A stretch of DNA of 64,000 bases from Paenibacillus silviterrae (GCF_030167925.1 NZ_JASKUT010000001.1:806001-870000), one strand, 5' to 3'; positions 43,083 to 52,486 are shown, numbered from the stretch's first letter. Translations and numbers: made by a program. The notes: generated from the letters alone by a model not told the origin.

Positions 43083-44414
43083 ATGAAAAAGATCTATGTG
43101 CTGGATACCAACGTATTGTTGCAGGATCCGAATGCCATATATGCTTTTGAGGATAATGACGTGATCATACCTGCGATTGTGCTGGAGGAAATTGACTCTA
43201 AGAAGCGCAATGCGGATGAACTCGGGCGCAATGCCCGTCATATCTCCCGGATGTTGGACGGTTTGCGTAATGAAGGCCGATTGTATGAGGGAATTCCGCT
43301 GCCAAGCGGAGGAAGCTTGAAAGTGGAGCTGAACCATAAGAGCTTTGCGAAGCTGCAGGATGTTTTTGCGGAGGCGACGAATGACAATCGGATTCTCGCG
43401 GTAGCGCTGAACTATCATTTAGAAGAAAAAGAAAAACCGGAGTCCAAGCCCGTTGTGCTTGTCAGTAAGGACGTGCTCGTCCGCATTAAGGCGGATGTGC
43501 TTGGTCTTGCGGCGCAGGATTACTTGACCGACCGGGTTGTCAATACACCGGATATGTATATGGGTAACCTGACGATTCGGGTGCACCCGGCCATAATTGA
43601 TGAATTTTATACGTATCGCTTTCTCAGTGTGAATTCGCTTCAGCTGGCGTACCCGCTGCATCCTCACGAATTCGTCATCCTGAAGGATGAGCTTGGCACA
43701 TCGAAGTCCGCTCTGCTTAAGGTCAATGCCGACGGGAAGAAGCTGGAGCCGCTTTACATGAGCAATGACCCGATCTGGGGGATCGCCGCTCGGAATGCGC
43801 AGCAGCGTATGGCCCTTGAGCTTCTGCTCAATGACGATATCCCGCTGGTGACGCTGACCGGCAAGGCTGGCACGGGAAAAACACTTTTGACGCTGGCGGC
43901 GGGTCTTATGAAGGTAGAGGATGAGCGCAAGTACAAGAAGCTGTTGATTGCCCGTCCGGTTGTGCCGATGGGGAAAGATATCGGATACTTGCCTGGAGAG
44001 AAGGATGAGAAGCTTCGGCCCTGGATGCAGCCGGTTTATGATAATTTGGAGTACTTATTCGATACGAAGAAGCCTGGGGATATCGATAAAATTCTTGCGG
44101 GCCTTGGAAGCATTCAGGTGGAGGCGCTCACGTATATTCGGGGGCGTTCGATACCAGGACAGTTCATTATTATCGACGAAGCCCAGAACCTGTCTAAGCA
44201 TGAAGTGAAAACGATCGTCTCCCGTGTTGGCGAAGGCTCCAAAATTGTTCTGCTGGGCGATCCGGAGCAGATCGATCATCCGTACCTGGATGCCTCCAGC
44301 AACGGTTTAACCTACGTCGTAGAGCGCTTCAAGGAGCAAAACATCAGCGGACACGTCACACTGGAGCGCGGCGAGCGCTCGAACCTGGCTCAGCTGGCAG
44401 CGGATTTGCTGTAA
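43083..44414 (+). CDS. PIN domain-PhoH fusion protein (PhoH2, YlaK type)
   Basis: 443 residues. An N-terminal PIN nuclease domain (~1-140; VLDTNVLLQDP, VLEEIDSKK) is joined to a PhoH ATPase (~235-443; LTGKAGTGKTLL, LIARPVVPMGKDIGYLPG, IIDEAQNLSKHEV, LLGDPEQIDHPYLD). PhoH2 proteins act as RNA helicase/nucleases. No antitoxin-like gene precedes it. ATG 43083 follows GGGAGG. It is distinct from the stand-alone PhoH at 14881. Confidence 0.94.
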   Translation: MKKIYVLDTNVLLQDPNAIYAFEDNDVIIPAIVLEEIDSKKRNADELGRNARHISRMLDGLRNEGRLYEGIPLPSGGSLKVELNHKSFAKLQDVFAEATNDNRILAVALNYHLEEKEKPESKPVVLVSKDVLVRIKADVLGLAAQDYLTDRVVNTPDMYMGNLTIRVHPAIIDEFYTYRFLSVNSLQLAYPLHPHEFVILKDELGTSKSALLKVNADGKKLEPLYMSNDPIWGIAARNAQQRMALELLLNDDIPLVTLTGKAGTGKTLLTLAAGLMKVEDERKYKKLLIARPVVPMGKDIGYLPGEKDEKLRPWMQPVYDNLEYLFDTKKPGDIDKILAGLGSIQVEALTYIRGRSIPGQFIIIDEAQNLSKHEVKTIVSRVGEGSKIVLLGDPEQIDHPYLDASSNGLTYVVERFKEQNISGHVTLERGERSNLAQLAADLL

Positions 44415-44420
44415 CCAAGA

Positions 44421-44472
44421 AAAGGCTGTACTCTCGTTCGTCCGGATGGACGCGGGAGTACAGCCTTTCTCT
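44421..44472. terminator. Bidirectional terminator between convergent genes
   Basis: 13-bp perfect outer stem (44421-44433 with 44456-44468) with further internal pairing, T-rich on both strands. It serves the PIN-PhoH gene and the minus-strand gene ending at 44488. Confidence 0.9.
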
Positions 44473-44487
44473 GTTAGCTGAGCGGTC

Positions 44488-44991
44488 TTATGAAGCTTCC
44501 AGCCAGTTCACTCGGCAGCCGTAAGCGGCCGCAATGCGCTCTGCCAGCTCTTGATGCTGATCTTCAATGACAAAGTAGGACGCCCCGTTCTCCAGGCTTC
44601 CAAAGGCCAGCAGATGCTCTCTTAGCTGCTCCATGGCTTGGGAAGGCTCGGATGAACGTCCGCTCTCCATCGAAACCAATTGACCGGCTAAGGCCAGCTG
44701 GGCATAAACGTATACATTTTCCATTCGGGTTGTGAATCCGAAGTCGTCCAGGGTAGGGGCCGTTTGAACAGGGGCAGGGAGCAGAAGCAGCTCCATTTCC
44801 TCGAAGGGTACCGAATATTGTTGCATGATGCCGTGTGCCGCTTCTCGTTCGGCAGCGCTTGAGAAAATCAGCATTTCCTTATCGCGGTCGAATACAGGCG
44901 CCCGGTCCGCCAACGCCTTAATGATTTGAGCATAATAACCGGCCCGTTTTCCTTCCGGGATATCCATCAACAGGGCGTATTTTAACTTCAT
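44488..44991 (-). CDS. Hypothetical cytoplasmic protein
   Basis: 167 residues, acidic, alpha/beta, without signal or membrane segments. Recognisable patches such as KYALLMDIPEGKRAGYYAQIIK and SYFVIEDQHQELAERI do not give me a family. The start ATG 44991 lies after GGAGGAGG; a longer frame to 45054 would begin before that site. It is downstream of the coiled-coil gene on the same strand with a 63-base gap, so co-transcription is likely. Confidence 0.72.
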   Translation of the reverse strand: MKLKYALLMDIPEGKRAGYYAQIIKALADRAPVFDRDKEMLIFSSAAEREAAHGIMQQYSVPFEEMELLLLPAPVQTAPTLDDFGFTTRMENVYVYAQLALAGQLVSMESGRSSEPSQAMEQLREHLLAFGSLENGASYFVIEDQHQELAERIAAAYGCRVNWLEAS

Positions 44992-45054
44992 CCGCAAACC
45001 TCCTCCAGCTCCGTCGTCTGCTCTTATTATTATGGAAAAAGCCGGCGGCTGCAA

Positions 45055-46152
45055 CTACAGCGCCAGCTTTAGAAATAAGCTCAGCTTTCCTTCCTCAATG
45101 CGAACTTGCGTTACCTGAAGAAATCGCGCTACGTTCTGGGGATATATCCCCAGGTCGAATTCTTTCTCCAGATCGGCGGCCGTCGTGTCAGGGAGCTGAT
45201 ACCCGTTGAAATGCAGCTCGTTAATGCGGAAGCGGACATACTTGACGCCGGAGTTTTTCTCGGCCAGCTGATAGCTGCCTTTAATAAGAACATCGATATC
45301 GCCCTGCTTGCCTGATGCGATCACATGATCCGTTGTGAAGCGGAACGTCATGTTATGAAACAGCTCATTCTTTTTACGGAGAAAATCGTTGAGCTCTTGC
45401 TCTGTAATTTGAAACGTATAGTTGAAGCCGTTCATGATCAAGTTGCTGCCGCTTCCGCCCGCCAGCTCGGGAATTTCCTTCGAGGCCTCAGCCAGCGCTT
45501 TAAAGTAAGTCCGGAACAGAGGGATGCCCTTCTCTTGCCAGGTTTGGTTTAACGTCAGCATCTCTTTGAGGATGCGTTCGGCTTCCTTGTTTTGCGAGAG
45601 TTCTTCGTTCAGTTCCTTCTGAAGCATAGTTTGCCGCGCTCGTTCTTTCATATATTTGTCCTTTGTAAGCTGGAGCTCCGCTTGTGACGCCGCTAATGAT
45701 GCGTGCAGCCTCTTCATGGCCTGATTGTTTTGGGTATGCTTATGTAATGCTTCTTTATCGCTGGCGAGGATCATTTGCAAGTATTCCATGGTCGTCAGGG
45801 CGTCGCTCAGGGAGCGGATAGAGAACATCAGGAACCAGAGTGCGTCCCGATCTCCCATATAATAGGCTCGAATCACCTTGGCGGCATGCTGCTTTGCTTC
45901 TAAGGATGCCTTTTCCGCGTCTTGTATCTGAGACTCGGTTTCGGCCAGCCGCTTCGCGAGGGCGGCATCCTCTAAAGCAATTCTAGCCAGCTCTTGCTCG
46001 ATTTCGAACAGTGTCAGCCCTTTTTGCAGCAGATTCCTGCTTGCGGAGACACTGCTGTCCGTTACGGCGATGGCGTCCTGTCCTAAGGTAAGCATGTACA
46101 CAGAGAAGAGGAGCAGCCCTACGGTAAGTTGTCTCAGCCACTTTATGCTCAC
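45055..46152 (-). CDS. Exported coiled-coil protein of unknown function
   Basis: 365 residues. An N-terminal hydrophobic segment (~8-26) with basic residues before it is a signal or anchor. A long coiled coil (~40-190, rich in Ala/Glu/Gln/Lys) resembles the N-terminal part of PcsB/CwlO-type wall-hydrolase regulators, but no NlpC/P60 or CHAP domain follows; the last ~150 residues are of a different, unassigned fold. GTG 46152 is the likely start, 5 bases after AGGAGGT. A role in envelope or division is only inferred from architecture. Confidence 0.72.
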   Translation of the reverse strand: MSIKWLRQLTVGLLLFSVYMLTLGQDAIAVTDSSVSASRNLLQKGLTLFEIEQELARIALEDAALAKRLAETESQIQDAEKASLEAKQHAAKVIRAYYMGDRDALWFLMFSIRSLSDALTTMEYLQMILASDKEALHKHTQNNQAMKRLHASLAASQAELQLTKDKYMKERARQTMLQKELNEELSQNKEAERILKEMLTLNQTWQEKGIPLFRTYFKALAEASKEIPELAGGSGSNLIMNGFNYTFQITEQELNDFLRKKNELFHNMTFRFTTDHVIASGKQGDIDVLIKGSYQLAEKNSGVKYVRFRINELHFNGYQLPDTTAADLEKEFDLGIYPQNVARFLQVTQVRIEEGKLSLFLKLAL

Positions 46153-46258
46153 TTGTAACCTCCTGCCTCTCAAACACGAACCAACCGCTCCACATTGAAG
46201 CTGAAGAATTGTCTCAACTAAAGATTATCGTTGGAATTAGAAAAACATGACAATAAAA

Positions 46259-46287
46259 TTGCGTCCTTCCTTGTCTCTTATTATACT
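46259..46287 (+). promoter_or_regulatory. SigA promoter of the MidA-type methyltransferase
   Basis: TTGCGT (46259-46264), 17-base spacer, TATACT (46282-46287). The transcript would begin at ~46294, which rules out the in-frame TTG at 46231 and supports ATG 46354. Confidence 0.6.
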
Positions 46288-46353
46288 GGGGTAGTGGCTT
46301 CGTTGTCTTCACGGAATGTAGCGGCGATTGAAAAAATAAGGACGGATGACAGG

Positions 46354-47472
46354 ATGCAGCAGGATCGACAGCAACAGTTCGTTGGCTTCCAAGAGTGGAT
46401 TCGCGGCGAGCTGGCTTCATACCCGGGCGGTAAAGCGCCCTTTCACGATTATATGGCATGGTGCTTATATCACCCTGAATTCGGCTATTATATGAATGAT
46501 CGTGTGAAAATCGGAAAAGAAGGAGATTTCTATACCAGCTCCAATTTGGGCGGATTCATGGGAGAATGCTTAGCTTCGTATGTGCGCCAATCATTCGCAG
46601 ATGACGAAGGTGAAGTGTATTTAGTGGAATGGGGAGGGGGAACCGGCTCGCTGGCCCTTTCCTTGCTGGATTCCATCTGCGCAGAGGACCCGGAGTTATA
46701 CAGCAGGCTAAAGTATATCAGCGTGGAAGCCAGTCCGCAGCATCGCAAGCTTCAGCGGCAGCATCTGGAATCGCACAAGGATCGCATTCGATGGCTGGAG
46801 GAGGCGGAGTTCTATGCAAGCGCGCCTTGGCGGAAGACGCTCTTGTTCTCCAATGAGCTGCCGGATGCGTTTCCTGTTCACAGGATCATGGTTCGCGGCG
46901 GGGTCTGGCACGAATGCTTCGTTAGCTGGGATGCCGCGAACAGGGAGCTCAAAGAATCCTATCTTCCGCTTGGAGACGGTGAGGTTGCCGACTACCTTAC
47001 CCGGGAAGGGGCACCCTTGCGGGAAGGTCAAATCTTTGAAGTGAATCTGCAAGCCCAGCATTGGCTTCGCAGCATTTTGGGAGCTGTAGAGCAAGGCGAA
47101 GTGATGACGATCGATTACGGCGATGTGTCCGAGGAGCTGTACGCCGCCCATCGGATGAACGGAACCTTGATGTGTTATTCTCGTCATTTGGCCTCCGATA
47201 CGCCGTTCCAGCGTCCCGGGGAGCAGGATATGACGTCTCATGTTAATTATAGCGCGCTAATCCGGACAGGGCAGGAGGCAGGCGTTTCATCTTGGCGCTT
47301 CCTGACCCAGAAGCAGTTTCTGGTAGAGAACGGCCTGCTGGACAAGCTCCGGGAGCACAGCGGCCGCGATCCCTTTAGTGCGGAAGCGAGGCGTAATCGT
47401 ATGATTCGGCAGCTGCTGCTGAGCGATTCCATGAGCGAGCTGTTTAAGGTGCTAATTCAGACAAAGCCGTGA
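46354..47472 (+). CDS. SAM-dependent methyltransferase, MidA/NDUFAF7 family
   Basis: 372 residues. The family pattern is clear: PFHDYMAWCLYHPEFGYY near the start, GDFYTSS, then the SAM motif VEWGGGTGSLALSLL, a later LLFSNELPDAFPVHR and TIDYGDVSEELYA. Eukaryotic NDUFAF7 methylates a complex I subunit on arginine; bacterial targets are unknown. ATG 46354 lies 7 bases after AAGGACGGA and downstream of the predicted promoter. Confidence 0.85.
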   Translation: MQQDRQQQFVGFQEWIRGELASYPGGKAPFHDYMAWCLYHPEFGYYMNDRVKIGKEGDFYTSSNLGGFMGECLASYVRQSFADDEGEVYLVEWGGGTGSLALSLLDSICAEDPELYSRLKYISVEASPQHRKLQRQHLESHKDRIRWLEEAEFYASAPWRKTLLFSNELPDAFPVHRIMVRGGVWHECFVSWDAANRELKESYLPLGDGEVADYLTREGAPLREGQIFEVNLQAQHWLRSILGAVEQGEVMTIDYGDVSEELYAAHRMNGTLMCYSRHLASDTPFQRPGEQDMTSHVNYSALIRTGQEAGVSSWRFLTQKQFLVENGLLDKLREHSGRDPFSAEARRNRMIRQLLLSDSMSELFKVLIQTKP

Positions 47473-47491
47473 GCCGTTATCATGATGAAAC

Positions 47492-47531
47492 AAAAAAGAG
47501 GCGGGTCGTTATGACCCTGCCTCTTTCTTTG
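47492..47531. terminator. Bidirectional terminator
   Basis: AAAGAGGCGGGTC with GACCCtGCCTCTTT (one bulge), loop of 5, T-rich on both strands. It separates the methyltransferase from the convergent DUF2626 gene. Confidence 0.88.
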
Positions 47532-47535
47532 CTCG

Positions 47536-47766
47536 TTACACCGACATCTTGAAGAAAGACCAATAAGTGAAGCCTGTGAACGAAATCAGCATATACCCCC
47601 AGAAGAGCAATATGTAGGTGCGTTCGGATAACTTCATGTATCCAAGGAGCACGAAAACCGCCGTTTGGGCGAAAAAGATCAGGGCCATCGGAATCAAATC
47701 TCCGGCCAGTCCCATCAATCCGATTACAAGGGTCCAGAAGCCGAGTACTCGAAACATGCGATCCAT
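47536..47766 (-). CDS. DUF2626 family membrane protein (YqgY-like)
   Basis: 76 residues with three hydrophobic stretches. It begins MDRMFRVLGFWT and contains MALIFFAQTAVFVLLGYMKLSER, the signature of DUF2626/YqgY, a conserved Bacillales membrane protein of unknown function. ATG 47766 follows GAGGGGGG. Confidence 0.9.
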   Translation of the reverse strand: MDRMFRVLGFWTLVIGLMGLAGDLIPMALIFFAQTAVFVLLGYMKLSERTYILLFWGYMLISFTGFTYWSFFKMSV

Positions 47767-48083
47767 CCTGTATCCCCCCTCATCTATCGTTAACTAAACA
47801 ACTCCAAGTTTTCTATCCAACATTATACCTCGCGTGCCGGATGATGTAAACGTCCAATCCGTGACGAAATTTCGTCATTTTCGGGTAGCGTAGGTTTTCC
47901 TTAAAGTAAGGTTCCCGATTTCAACGAACTTCATGTATGACTAACTTCAAAAATGGCAATACAAAATACTAGAAAAGTATTCTATGAACTCTACCATGGG
48001 CATAGAGATTAAATAACGCAGCTTGATTAAGTACCACGATCATAGATGTGGTTGATTACATGAGGGGCAGGAGGACGGCTTTG
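47767..48083. other. 317-bp intergenic region between divergent DUF2626 and rsfA
   Basis: AT-rich, with no open frame of note. It holds two small palindromes: CCTTA-AAG-TAAGG (~47914-47926) and AATACT-N5-AGTATT (47965-47981). I could not find a convincing SigF or SigG promoter before rsfA, nor a strong SigA pair. Nothing else is seen. Confidence 0.5.
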
Positions 48084-48731
48084 ATGACGGCAATTAGACA
48101 AGATGCTTGGAGCGAAGAGGATGATTTGATTTTGGCAGAGGTCACCCTCCGGCATATCCGCGAGGGCAGCACACAGCTTTCCGCATTCGAGGAAGTGGGC
48201 GAGAAAATAGGCAGAACGGCCGCAGCATGCGGATTCCGTTGGAATAGTTTTGTGAGGAAAAAATATGAGGCCGCGATCCAAATCGCGAAGGCGCAGCGGC
48301 AGAAGCGCAATCAGCAGCGTAAGCATGCGGCTGCCTTCACAGCGGTTTCGCATGGGGGAACGGCTGTGATGGACGGGGAAGGGGCATCCCGCGCGAACGT
48401 GATGATAGAAGAGATGTCCATGGACGCGGTGATCCGCTTTCTGCGTCAGTGGAAGGGAAGCTATCAAGAGATGAGCCGTCACATACGTCAGCTGGAGAAG
48501 GAATTGAACGATAAACAAGATGAGCTCGAGCGGCTGCGTTCGGAGAACGAAGAGCTGAGCCGCCAAGTCAACGATGTCTCTACCGACTATCGAGTCGTCA
48601 ACGACGATTACAAGGCTCTGATTCAGATTATGGATAGGGCCAGGAAGCTGGCGTTTCTCGTTGAAGAGGAAGAGGAGAATAAGCCTCGTTTCAAAATGGA
48701 TGAGAACGGCAATCTCGAACGAATTGAATAG
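48084..48731 (+). CDS. rsfA: RsfA family prespore transcription factor
   Basis: 215 residues. The N-terminal Myb/SANT-like domain (~1-60; [32 protein letters not shown]) binds DNA, and a coiled coil follows (~125-180). RsfA tunes SigF-dependent genes in the forespore. The gene corresponds to B. subtilis ylbO, near panE (ylbQ). ATG 48084, 9 bases after GGAGG; an earlier in-frame GTG at 48048 lies before that site. Confidence 0.92.
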   Translation: MTAIRQDAWSEEDDLILAEVTLRHIREGSTQLSAFEEVGEKIGRTAAACGFRWNSFVRKKYEAAIQIAKAQRQKRNQQRKHAAAFTAVSHGGTAVMDGEGASRANVMIEEMSMDAVIRFLRQWKGSYQEMSRHIRQLEKELNDKQDELERLRSENEELSRQVNDVSTDYRVVNDDYKALIQIMDRARKLAFLVEEEEENKPRFKMDENGNLERIE

Positions 48732-48775
48732 ACTGCAAGACTCGCAATCTATACAGCTGCCTTGCAGCTGCCGAG

Positions 48776-48822
48776 GAAGGCCCCGCTGCGCTTAAGTTCA
48801 TTACGCGTACGGGGCTTTTTTC
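48776..48822 (+). terminator. Terminator after rsfA
   Basis: AAGgCCCCG and CGGGGCTTTTTT form the outer stem, with weaker internal pairing across a long loop. Confidence 0.8.
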
Positions 48823-48873
48823 CGTATAGCAGGTTTGCTATGATTGGTTGAAACGGAAGATGAGGAGATTCAA

Positions 48874-49821
48874 ATGGTGCGAGTGACAGTCATTGGGGCC
48901 GGCGCAATCGGCATGCTTCTGACATACAGGCTGTTGGAGGCGGGCTATCAGGTAGAGCTGATAACGAAGCGGGAGGAGCAAGCAAAACGTATAAGCCTTG
49001 CAGGAGTTACCTTGACCGGAGGAGGCACGGTTTATCCTAAGGCATGTTCGATGGAAGCCTGCTCCGCCTTGCCGTTTCCGAAGAAGGAGAGGCACTACCT
49101 TCTGCTCACTGTGAAACAAACGGCGATGACGGATGCGTTTGCGGCCAGGGTCAAGGAAATGATGGGGGAAGGGAGCCGGGTGATATGCTGGCAAAACGGT
49201 CTGGGACATGACAAGGTGCTGGCACGGCACATCGATGCGAACCGGATATGGCTTACGGTAACGACGGAAGGGGCTCTCAAGGCAACCGACACGGAGGTAG
49301 CTCATACAGGGCATGGGGTTACCTGGCTGGGTCCTATACTAAATGGGGGCTCCGAAGGGGAGCCTGAACAAAAAGTTATACGGGAAATGCTAATGGATGC
49401 AGGATTTCAGCTGTTTTTGTCGAATGAAATCATCAATCGTGTTTGGCAAAAGCTGATCATCAATGCGGTCATCAATCCGCTGACGGCTCTGCTGCAAGTG
49501 AACAACGGCGCTCTTCCTTTTCTTCCGGAGGCGCAGCCCCTCATGAGAGCGCTCTATGAAGAAGCGCGGGGGCTGGCGGACCGGGCAGGAATCCATCTTG
49601 ATCCCGATCTATGGGAGACCGTGCTTGAGGTTTGCCGGCAGACACAAGACAACCGATCGTCCATGCTCCAGGATGTGCTGGCGGGACGGCAGACTGAGAT
49701 TGAAGCGATCAATGGGGCTCTTCTGGACAAGGCAAGGGAAGAGGGCGTACGCATACCTACCCATGAAACGATCTTTCGTTTGGTGAAAGCGCTGGAGGGA
49801 GTATCGCCGGCACGAGGCTAA
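48874..49821 (+). CDS. panE: 2-dehydropantoate 2-reductase
   Basis: 315 residues; NADPH-dependent reduction of ketopantoate to pantoate in coenzyme A synthesis. The N-terminal GAGAIGMLLTYRL binds NADPH; LTVKQTAMTDAF, CWQNGLGHD and the C-terminal VWQKLIINAVINPLTALL with the catalytic Lys are typical. ATG 48874 follows GAGGAG and gives the usual MVRVTVIGAG; an upstream GTG/TTG frame extension is unlikely. Counterpart of ylbQ. Confidence 0.93.
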   Translation: MVRVTVIGAGAIGMLLTYRLLEAGYQVELITKREEQAKRISLAGVTLTGGGTVYPKACSMEACSALPFPKKERHYLLLTVKQTAMTDAFAARVKEMMGEGSRVICWQNGLGHDKVLARHIDANRIWLTVTTEGALKATDTEVAHTGHGVTWLGPILNGGSEGEPEQKVIREMLMDAGFQLFLSNEIINRVWQKLIINAVINPLTALLQVNNGALPFLPEAQPLMRALYEEARGLADRAGIHLDPDLWETVLEVCRQTQDNRSSMLQDVLAGRQTEIEAINGALLDKAREEGVRIPTHETIFRLVKALEGVSPARG

Positions 49822-49851
49822 CCATTATGATGACGAAGCGGGTGATAGGCC

Positions 49852-50244
49852 GTGAACGCACTATGGGATTGGCTGCATCAAGTATATACGATGCTGGCGA
49901 TGGTACCTTTTGTTGCTTTTCTGGTGACGTGGTTTATAGTATATTGGGTCTGTAAGGATAAGAAGACGGCTACACATCTTAGCATGGATGTGACTACGCT
50001 GTTCCTCATTGGCTCTGTGGCGGTCATGAGCAACCGGCTGTTTCAGTCGGGAATGCTGTTCTGGACCGTCGTATTGCTTTTCCTGGTGCTCGCGGGGCTG
50101 CTGGGCAATTTGCAAACACGTATCCGAGGTCGGGTCGACATGGGCAAAATCGCCAAAACTCTCAGTCGTTTAGGTTTTGTTGTGTTAAGCGCATGTTATG
50201 TGGTGCTGCTCATCATTGGAATCGGAAAATACATGCTCGCATAG
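49852..50244 (+). CDS. DUF3397 family membrane protein
   Basis: 130 residues with four hydrophobic segments (~13-33, ~43-60, ~65-85, ~105-127). FLVTWFIVYW and ... DVTTLFLIGSVAVMSNRLF fit DUF3397, a Bacillales family of unknown function often found near panE and bshC. The start GTG 49852 follows GGGTGAT. comFB begins 12 bases later. Confidence 0.82.
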   Translation: MNALWDWLHQVYTMLAMVPFVAFLVTWFIVYWVCKDKKTATHLSMDVTTLFLIGSVAVMSNRLFQSGMLFWTVVLLFLVLAGLLGNLQTRIRGRVDMGKIAKTLSRLGFVVLSACYVVLLIIGIGKYMLA

Positions 50245-50256
50245 AGGAGGGTCCGC

Positions 50257-50529
50257 ATGCAACTACATAATTTAATGGAAGACATCGTGAAGAGCTGTCT
50301 CAAGGAATTGATGCAGCATAAGGAAGAACTGAGCGGTTTGGATGACAAAGCGCAGGCCGACATTTCGGCGATTACGCTGAATCATTTGCCCGCGAAGTAC
50401 GTAGTCACGGCGCCGGGGGAAGTATTCGCCAAAACGCAGCTGCGCAATCAAGTCGAGACGGATGTGTATCGGGAGCTGGCGGTAGCAATTGATAAGGTGC
50501 TGAACAGCCAACGGAAATCCGATTTTTAG
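50257..50529 (+). CDS. Late competence development ComFB family protein
   Basis: 90 residues. The core DISAITLNHLPAKYVVTAPGEVFAKT carries the ComFB signature (D-x2-A-x2-LN-x-LP-x-YVVT). ComFB was named from the B. subtilis comF operon, though its function is not established and homologues elsewhere bind c-di-nucleotides. The N-terminal cysteine pairs of some ComFB proteins are absent; a single Cys is at ~14. Here comFA and comFC are not nearby. ATG 50257 follows GAGGAGGGT. Confidence 0.85.
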   Translation: MQLHNLMEDIVKSCLKELMQHKEELSGLDDKAQADISAITLNHLPAKYVVTAPGEVFAKTQLRNQVETDVYRELAVAIDKVLNSQRKSDF

Positions 50530-50560
50530 GCCAAAAGATGAATAAATGAATGAAAATAAT

Positions 50561-50592
50561 GGGAAGCTATGAGAACAGCTTCTCTTTTTTTT
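50561..50592 (+). terminator. Terminator after comFB
   Basis: GAAGCT ... AGCTTC stem (extended by G-rich/C-rich ends), 8-base loop, then eight T. Confidence 0.85.
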
Positions 50593-50687
50593 GTCGAAAA
50601 AATGTAATAGTTAGAGAAAAATATGTAATAAAATACAAGTAGATTTAATTGACCATTGGTTGTATAATCTATATTTGGTAGCGGTCT

Positions 50688-50705
50688 CAGTGATTTTTGT
50701 CACTG
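50688..50705 (+). repeat. Hairpin in the oppA leader
   Basis: Perfect 6-bp stem CAGTGA / TCACTG with loop TTTTTG, ~110 bases before oppA in an AT-rich leader (50593-50812) that otherwise shows only a weak TATAAT at 50663-50668. Its role is unknown; it might be an operator or an mRNA structure. Confidence 0.5.
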
Positions 50706-50812
50706 TTATACGCGGATGTTTATGAGATTATATGAAGAATCCTCGGAAGTCAATATTTAACCTGGGGTGGAAAATCATATAATTACATAATGAAAAAAGG
50801 GAGGACATGTAC

Positions 50813-52471
50813 ATGAAGTTAAACAAGCTTCTTGTCCTGACGACAGTAGCAGCGATGCTTGGCACGACTGCTTGCTCCACGGACAGCGGAAACAAAAATC
50901 AATCTGCAGGCACAGATGCCGCAAAGGCGCCTGCCCAGGAGCTTAGAATTAACCTGTCGGCGGAACCGCCGGCGCTTGACAGCTCGATCGCGACTACAAA
51001 CCCGACTTTCACTATTTTGAATGCAATCAATGAGGGGTTGTATCGTTTGGATGCGGAAGGGAAAGCACAGCCTGCTCTTGCGAAGGAGCTCCCGAAGATT
51101 TCCCCGGATGGTCTTGTTTACACGATCACCCTGCGTGACGGTCTGACATGGGCTGACGGCACACCGCTGAAAGCAAGCGATTTCGAATGGGCCTATAAGC
51201 GTACTCTGGATCCGGCTACGAAGGCGAAATACGCAACGATGCTGGCTTGGATCAAAGGCGGCGCTGACTTGAATAAAGCGAAGCCGGAAGAGCTTGAAGC
51301 AAAGAAAGCTGCTCTTGGCGTAAAGGCAAAGGATGACAAGACGCTTGAAATTACGCTGGAGCGTCCGGTTGCCTTCTTTACCGATCAGCTGTCCATGCCG
51401 ATCTTCTTCCCGCAGAAGCCTGATTTCGTCAAAACGCAAGGTGACAAATACGGCGCGGATGCCGATAAGGTTATCGGTGCAGGTCCGTTCAAGCTGGAAA
51501 AGTGGGATCATGAGCAGCAGCTCGTCATGGTGAAAAACGATAAGTATTGGGATGCCGCTAACGTGAAGCTGAACAAGGTTACCGTAAACGTGGTGAAGGA
51601 TCCTAACACTTCCTTAAATATGTTCGAAACGAATCAAGTGGATCTGACGGAGCTGAAGGGCGAGCAGCCGAAAATGTATGAAGGCAAGCCTGAGCTTGTA
51701 TTCAAGAAGGAATTCGTGACAGCGTACTTGATGTTCCATAATACGAAGAACCCTGCTTTCGGCAATGCTAAGATTCGTCAAGCGCTTGGTATGGCTGTTG
51801 ACCGTAAAGCATTCACCGAGACCGTTCTCGGCGGTACATCCGTACCATCCACAGGTCTGGTGCCAGGAACCATGCTGGACGGCAACAAGCAGGAATTCCG
51901 TAAAACAGCCGGTGAGGCTCAGCCTAAATTCGATCCTGCCAAGGCGAAGCAGCTTCTTGCTGAGGGCCTGAAGGAAATGAATATGACTTCCCTGCCGAAG
52001 TTCAAGCTGACTTCCGACGACACGGAAACTTCCAAGAAGTCCATCGAATTCATTCAAGCACAATGGAAGCAAAACCTGGGTGTCGATGTGGACGGCGAAC
52101 CGTTGCCTTTCGCATTGCGCGTAAAGAACATGCAGGAAAATAACTTCGACGCATTGATCGCTCTGTGGGGCGCCGATTATAACGACCCTATGACGTTCCT
52201 TGACATGTGGTTGTCTGATAACAAATCGTTTAACTATGTTGCTTATAACAGCAAAGCTTATGACGATCTTGTTAAAGCGGCGGACAAAGAAGTTGACGTT
52301 GCGAAACGTGCGAAACTGCTCGTCGATGCCGAGAAGATTCTTATGAACGACGGCGCGATTTCTCCTCTGTACTTCCGTACGCGTCCGTACGCGAAGAGAG
52401 CGAACGTAGAGGGTCTGATCCTCCCTTCGATGTCTAAAGAGTGGGAACTCAAATGGACTTACCTGAAGTAA
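50813..52471 (+). CDS. oppA: Oligopeptide ABC transporter, substrate-binding lipoprotein
   Basis: 552 residues, SBP family 5. Lipoprotein signal with lipobox TTAC (lipidated Cys21), then RINLSAEPPALDSSIATT, TLRDGLTWADGTPLKASDFEWAYKR and IRQALGMAVDR, all hallmarks of OppA/DppA proteins that capture peptides at the outer face of the membrane. Such proteins also import signalling peptides for sporulation and competence. ATG 50813 is 8 bases after AAGGGAGG; ATG 50807 is less well placed. First gene of oppABCDF. Confidence 0.94.
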   Translation: MKLNKLLVLTTVAAMLGTTACSTDSGNKNQSAGTDAAKAPAQELRINLSAEPPALDSSIATTNPTFTILNAINEGLYRLDAEGKAQPALAKELPKISPDGLVYTITLRDGLTWADGTPLKASDFEWAYKRTLDPATKAKYATMLAWIKGGADLNKAKPEELEAKKAALGVKAKDDKTLEITLERPVAFFTDQLSMPIFFPQKPDFVKTQGDKYGADADKVIGAGPFKLEKWDHEQQLVMVKNDKYWDAANVKLNKVTVNVVKDPNTSLNMFETNQVDLTELKGEQPKMYEGKPELVFKKEFVTAYLMFHNTKNPAFGNAKIRQALGMAVDRKAFTETVLGGTSVPSTGLVPGTMLDGNKQEFRKTAGEAQPKFDPAKAKQLLAEGLKEMNMTSLPKFKLTSDDTETSKKSIEFIQAQWKQNLGVDVDGEPLPFALRVKNMQENNFDALIALWGADYNDPMTFLDMWLSDNKSFNYVAYNSKAYDDLVKAADKEVDVAKRAKLLVDAEKILMNDGAISPLYFRTRPYAKRANVEGLILPSMSKEWELKWTYLK

Positions 52472-52486
52472 TATTGTAGGCTGTGC

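Noticed and set aside
43083-44414. Toxin-antitoxin (PhoAT) type system
   Set aside because: No small antitoxin-like gene precedes the PIN-PhoH gene; upstream is a divergent lipoprotein gene.
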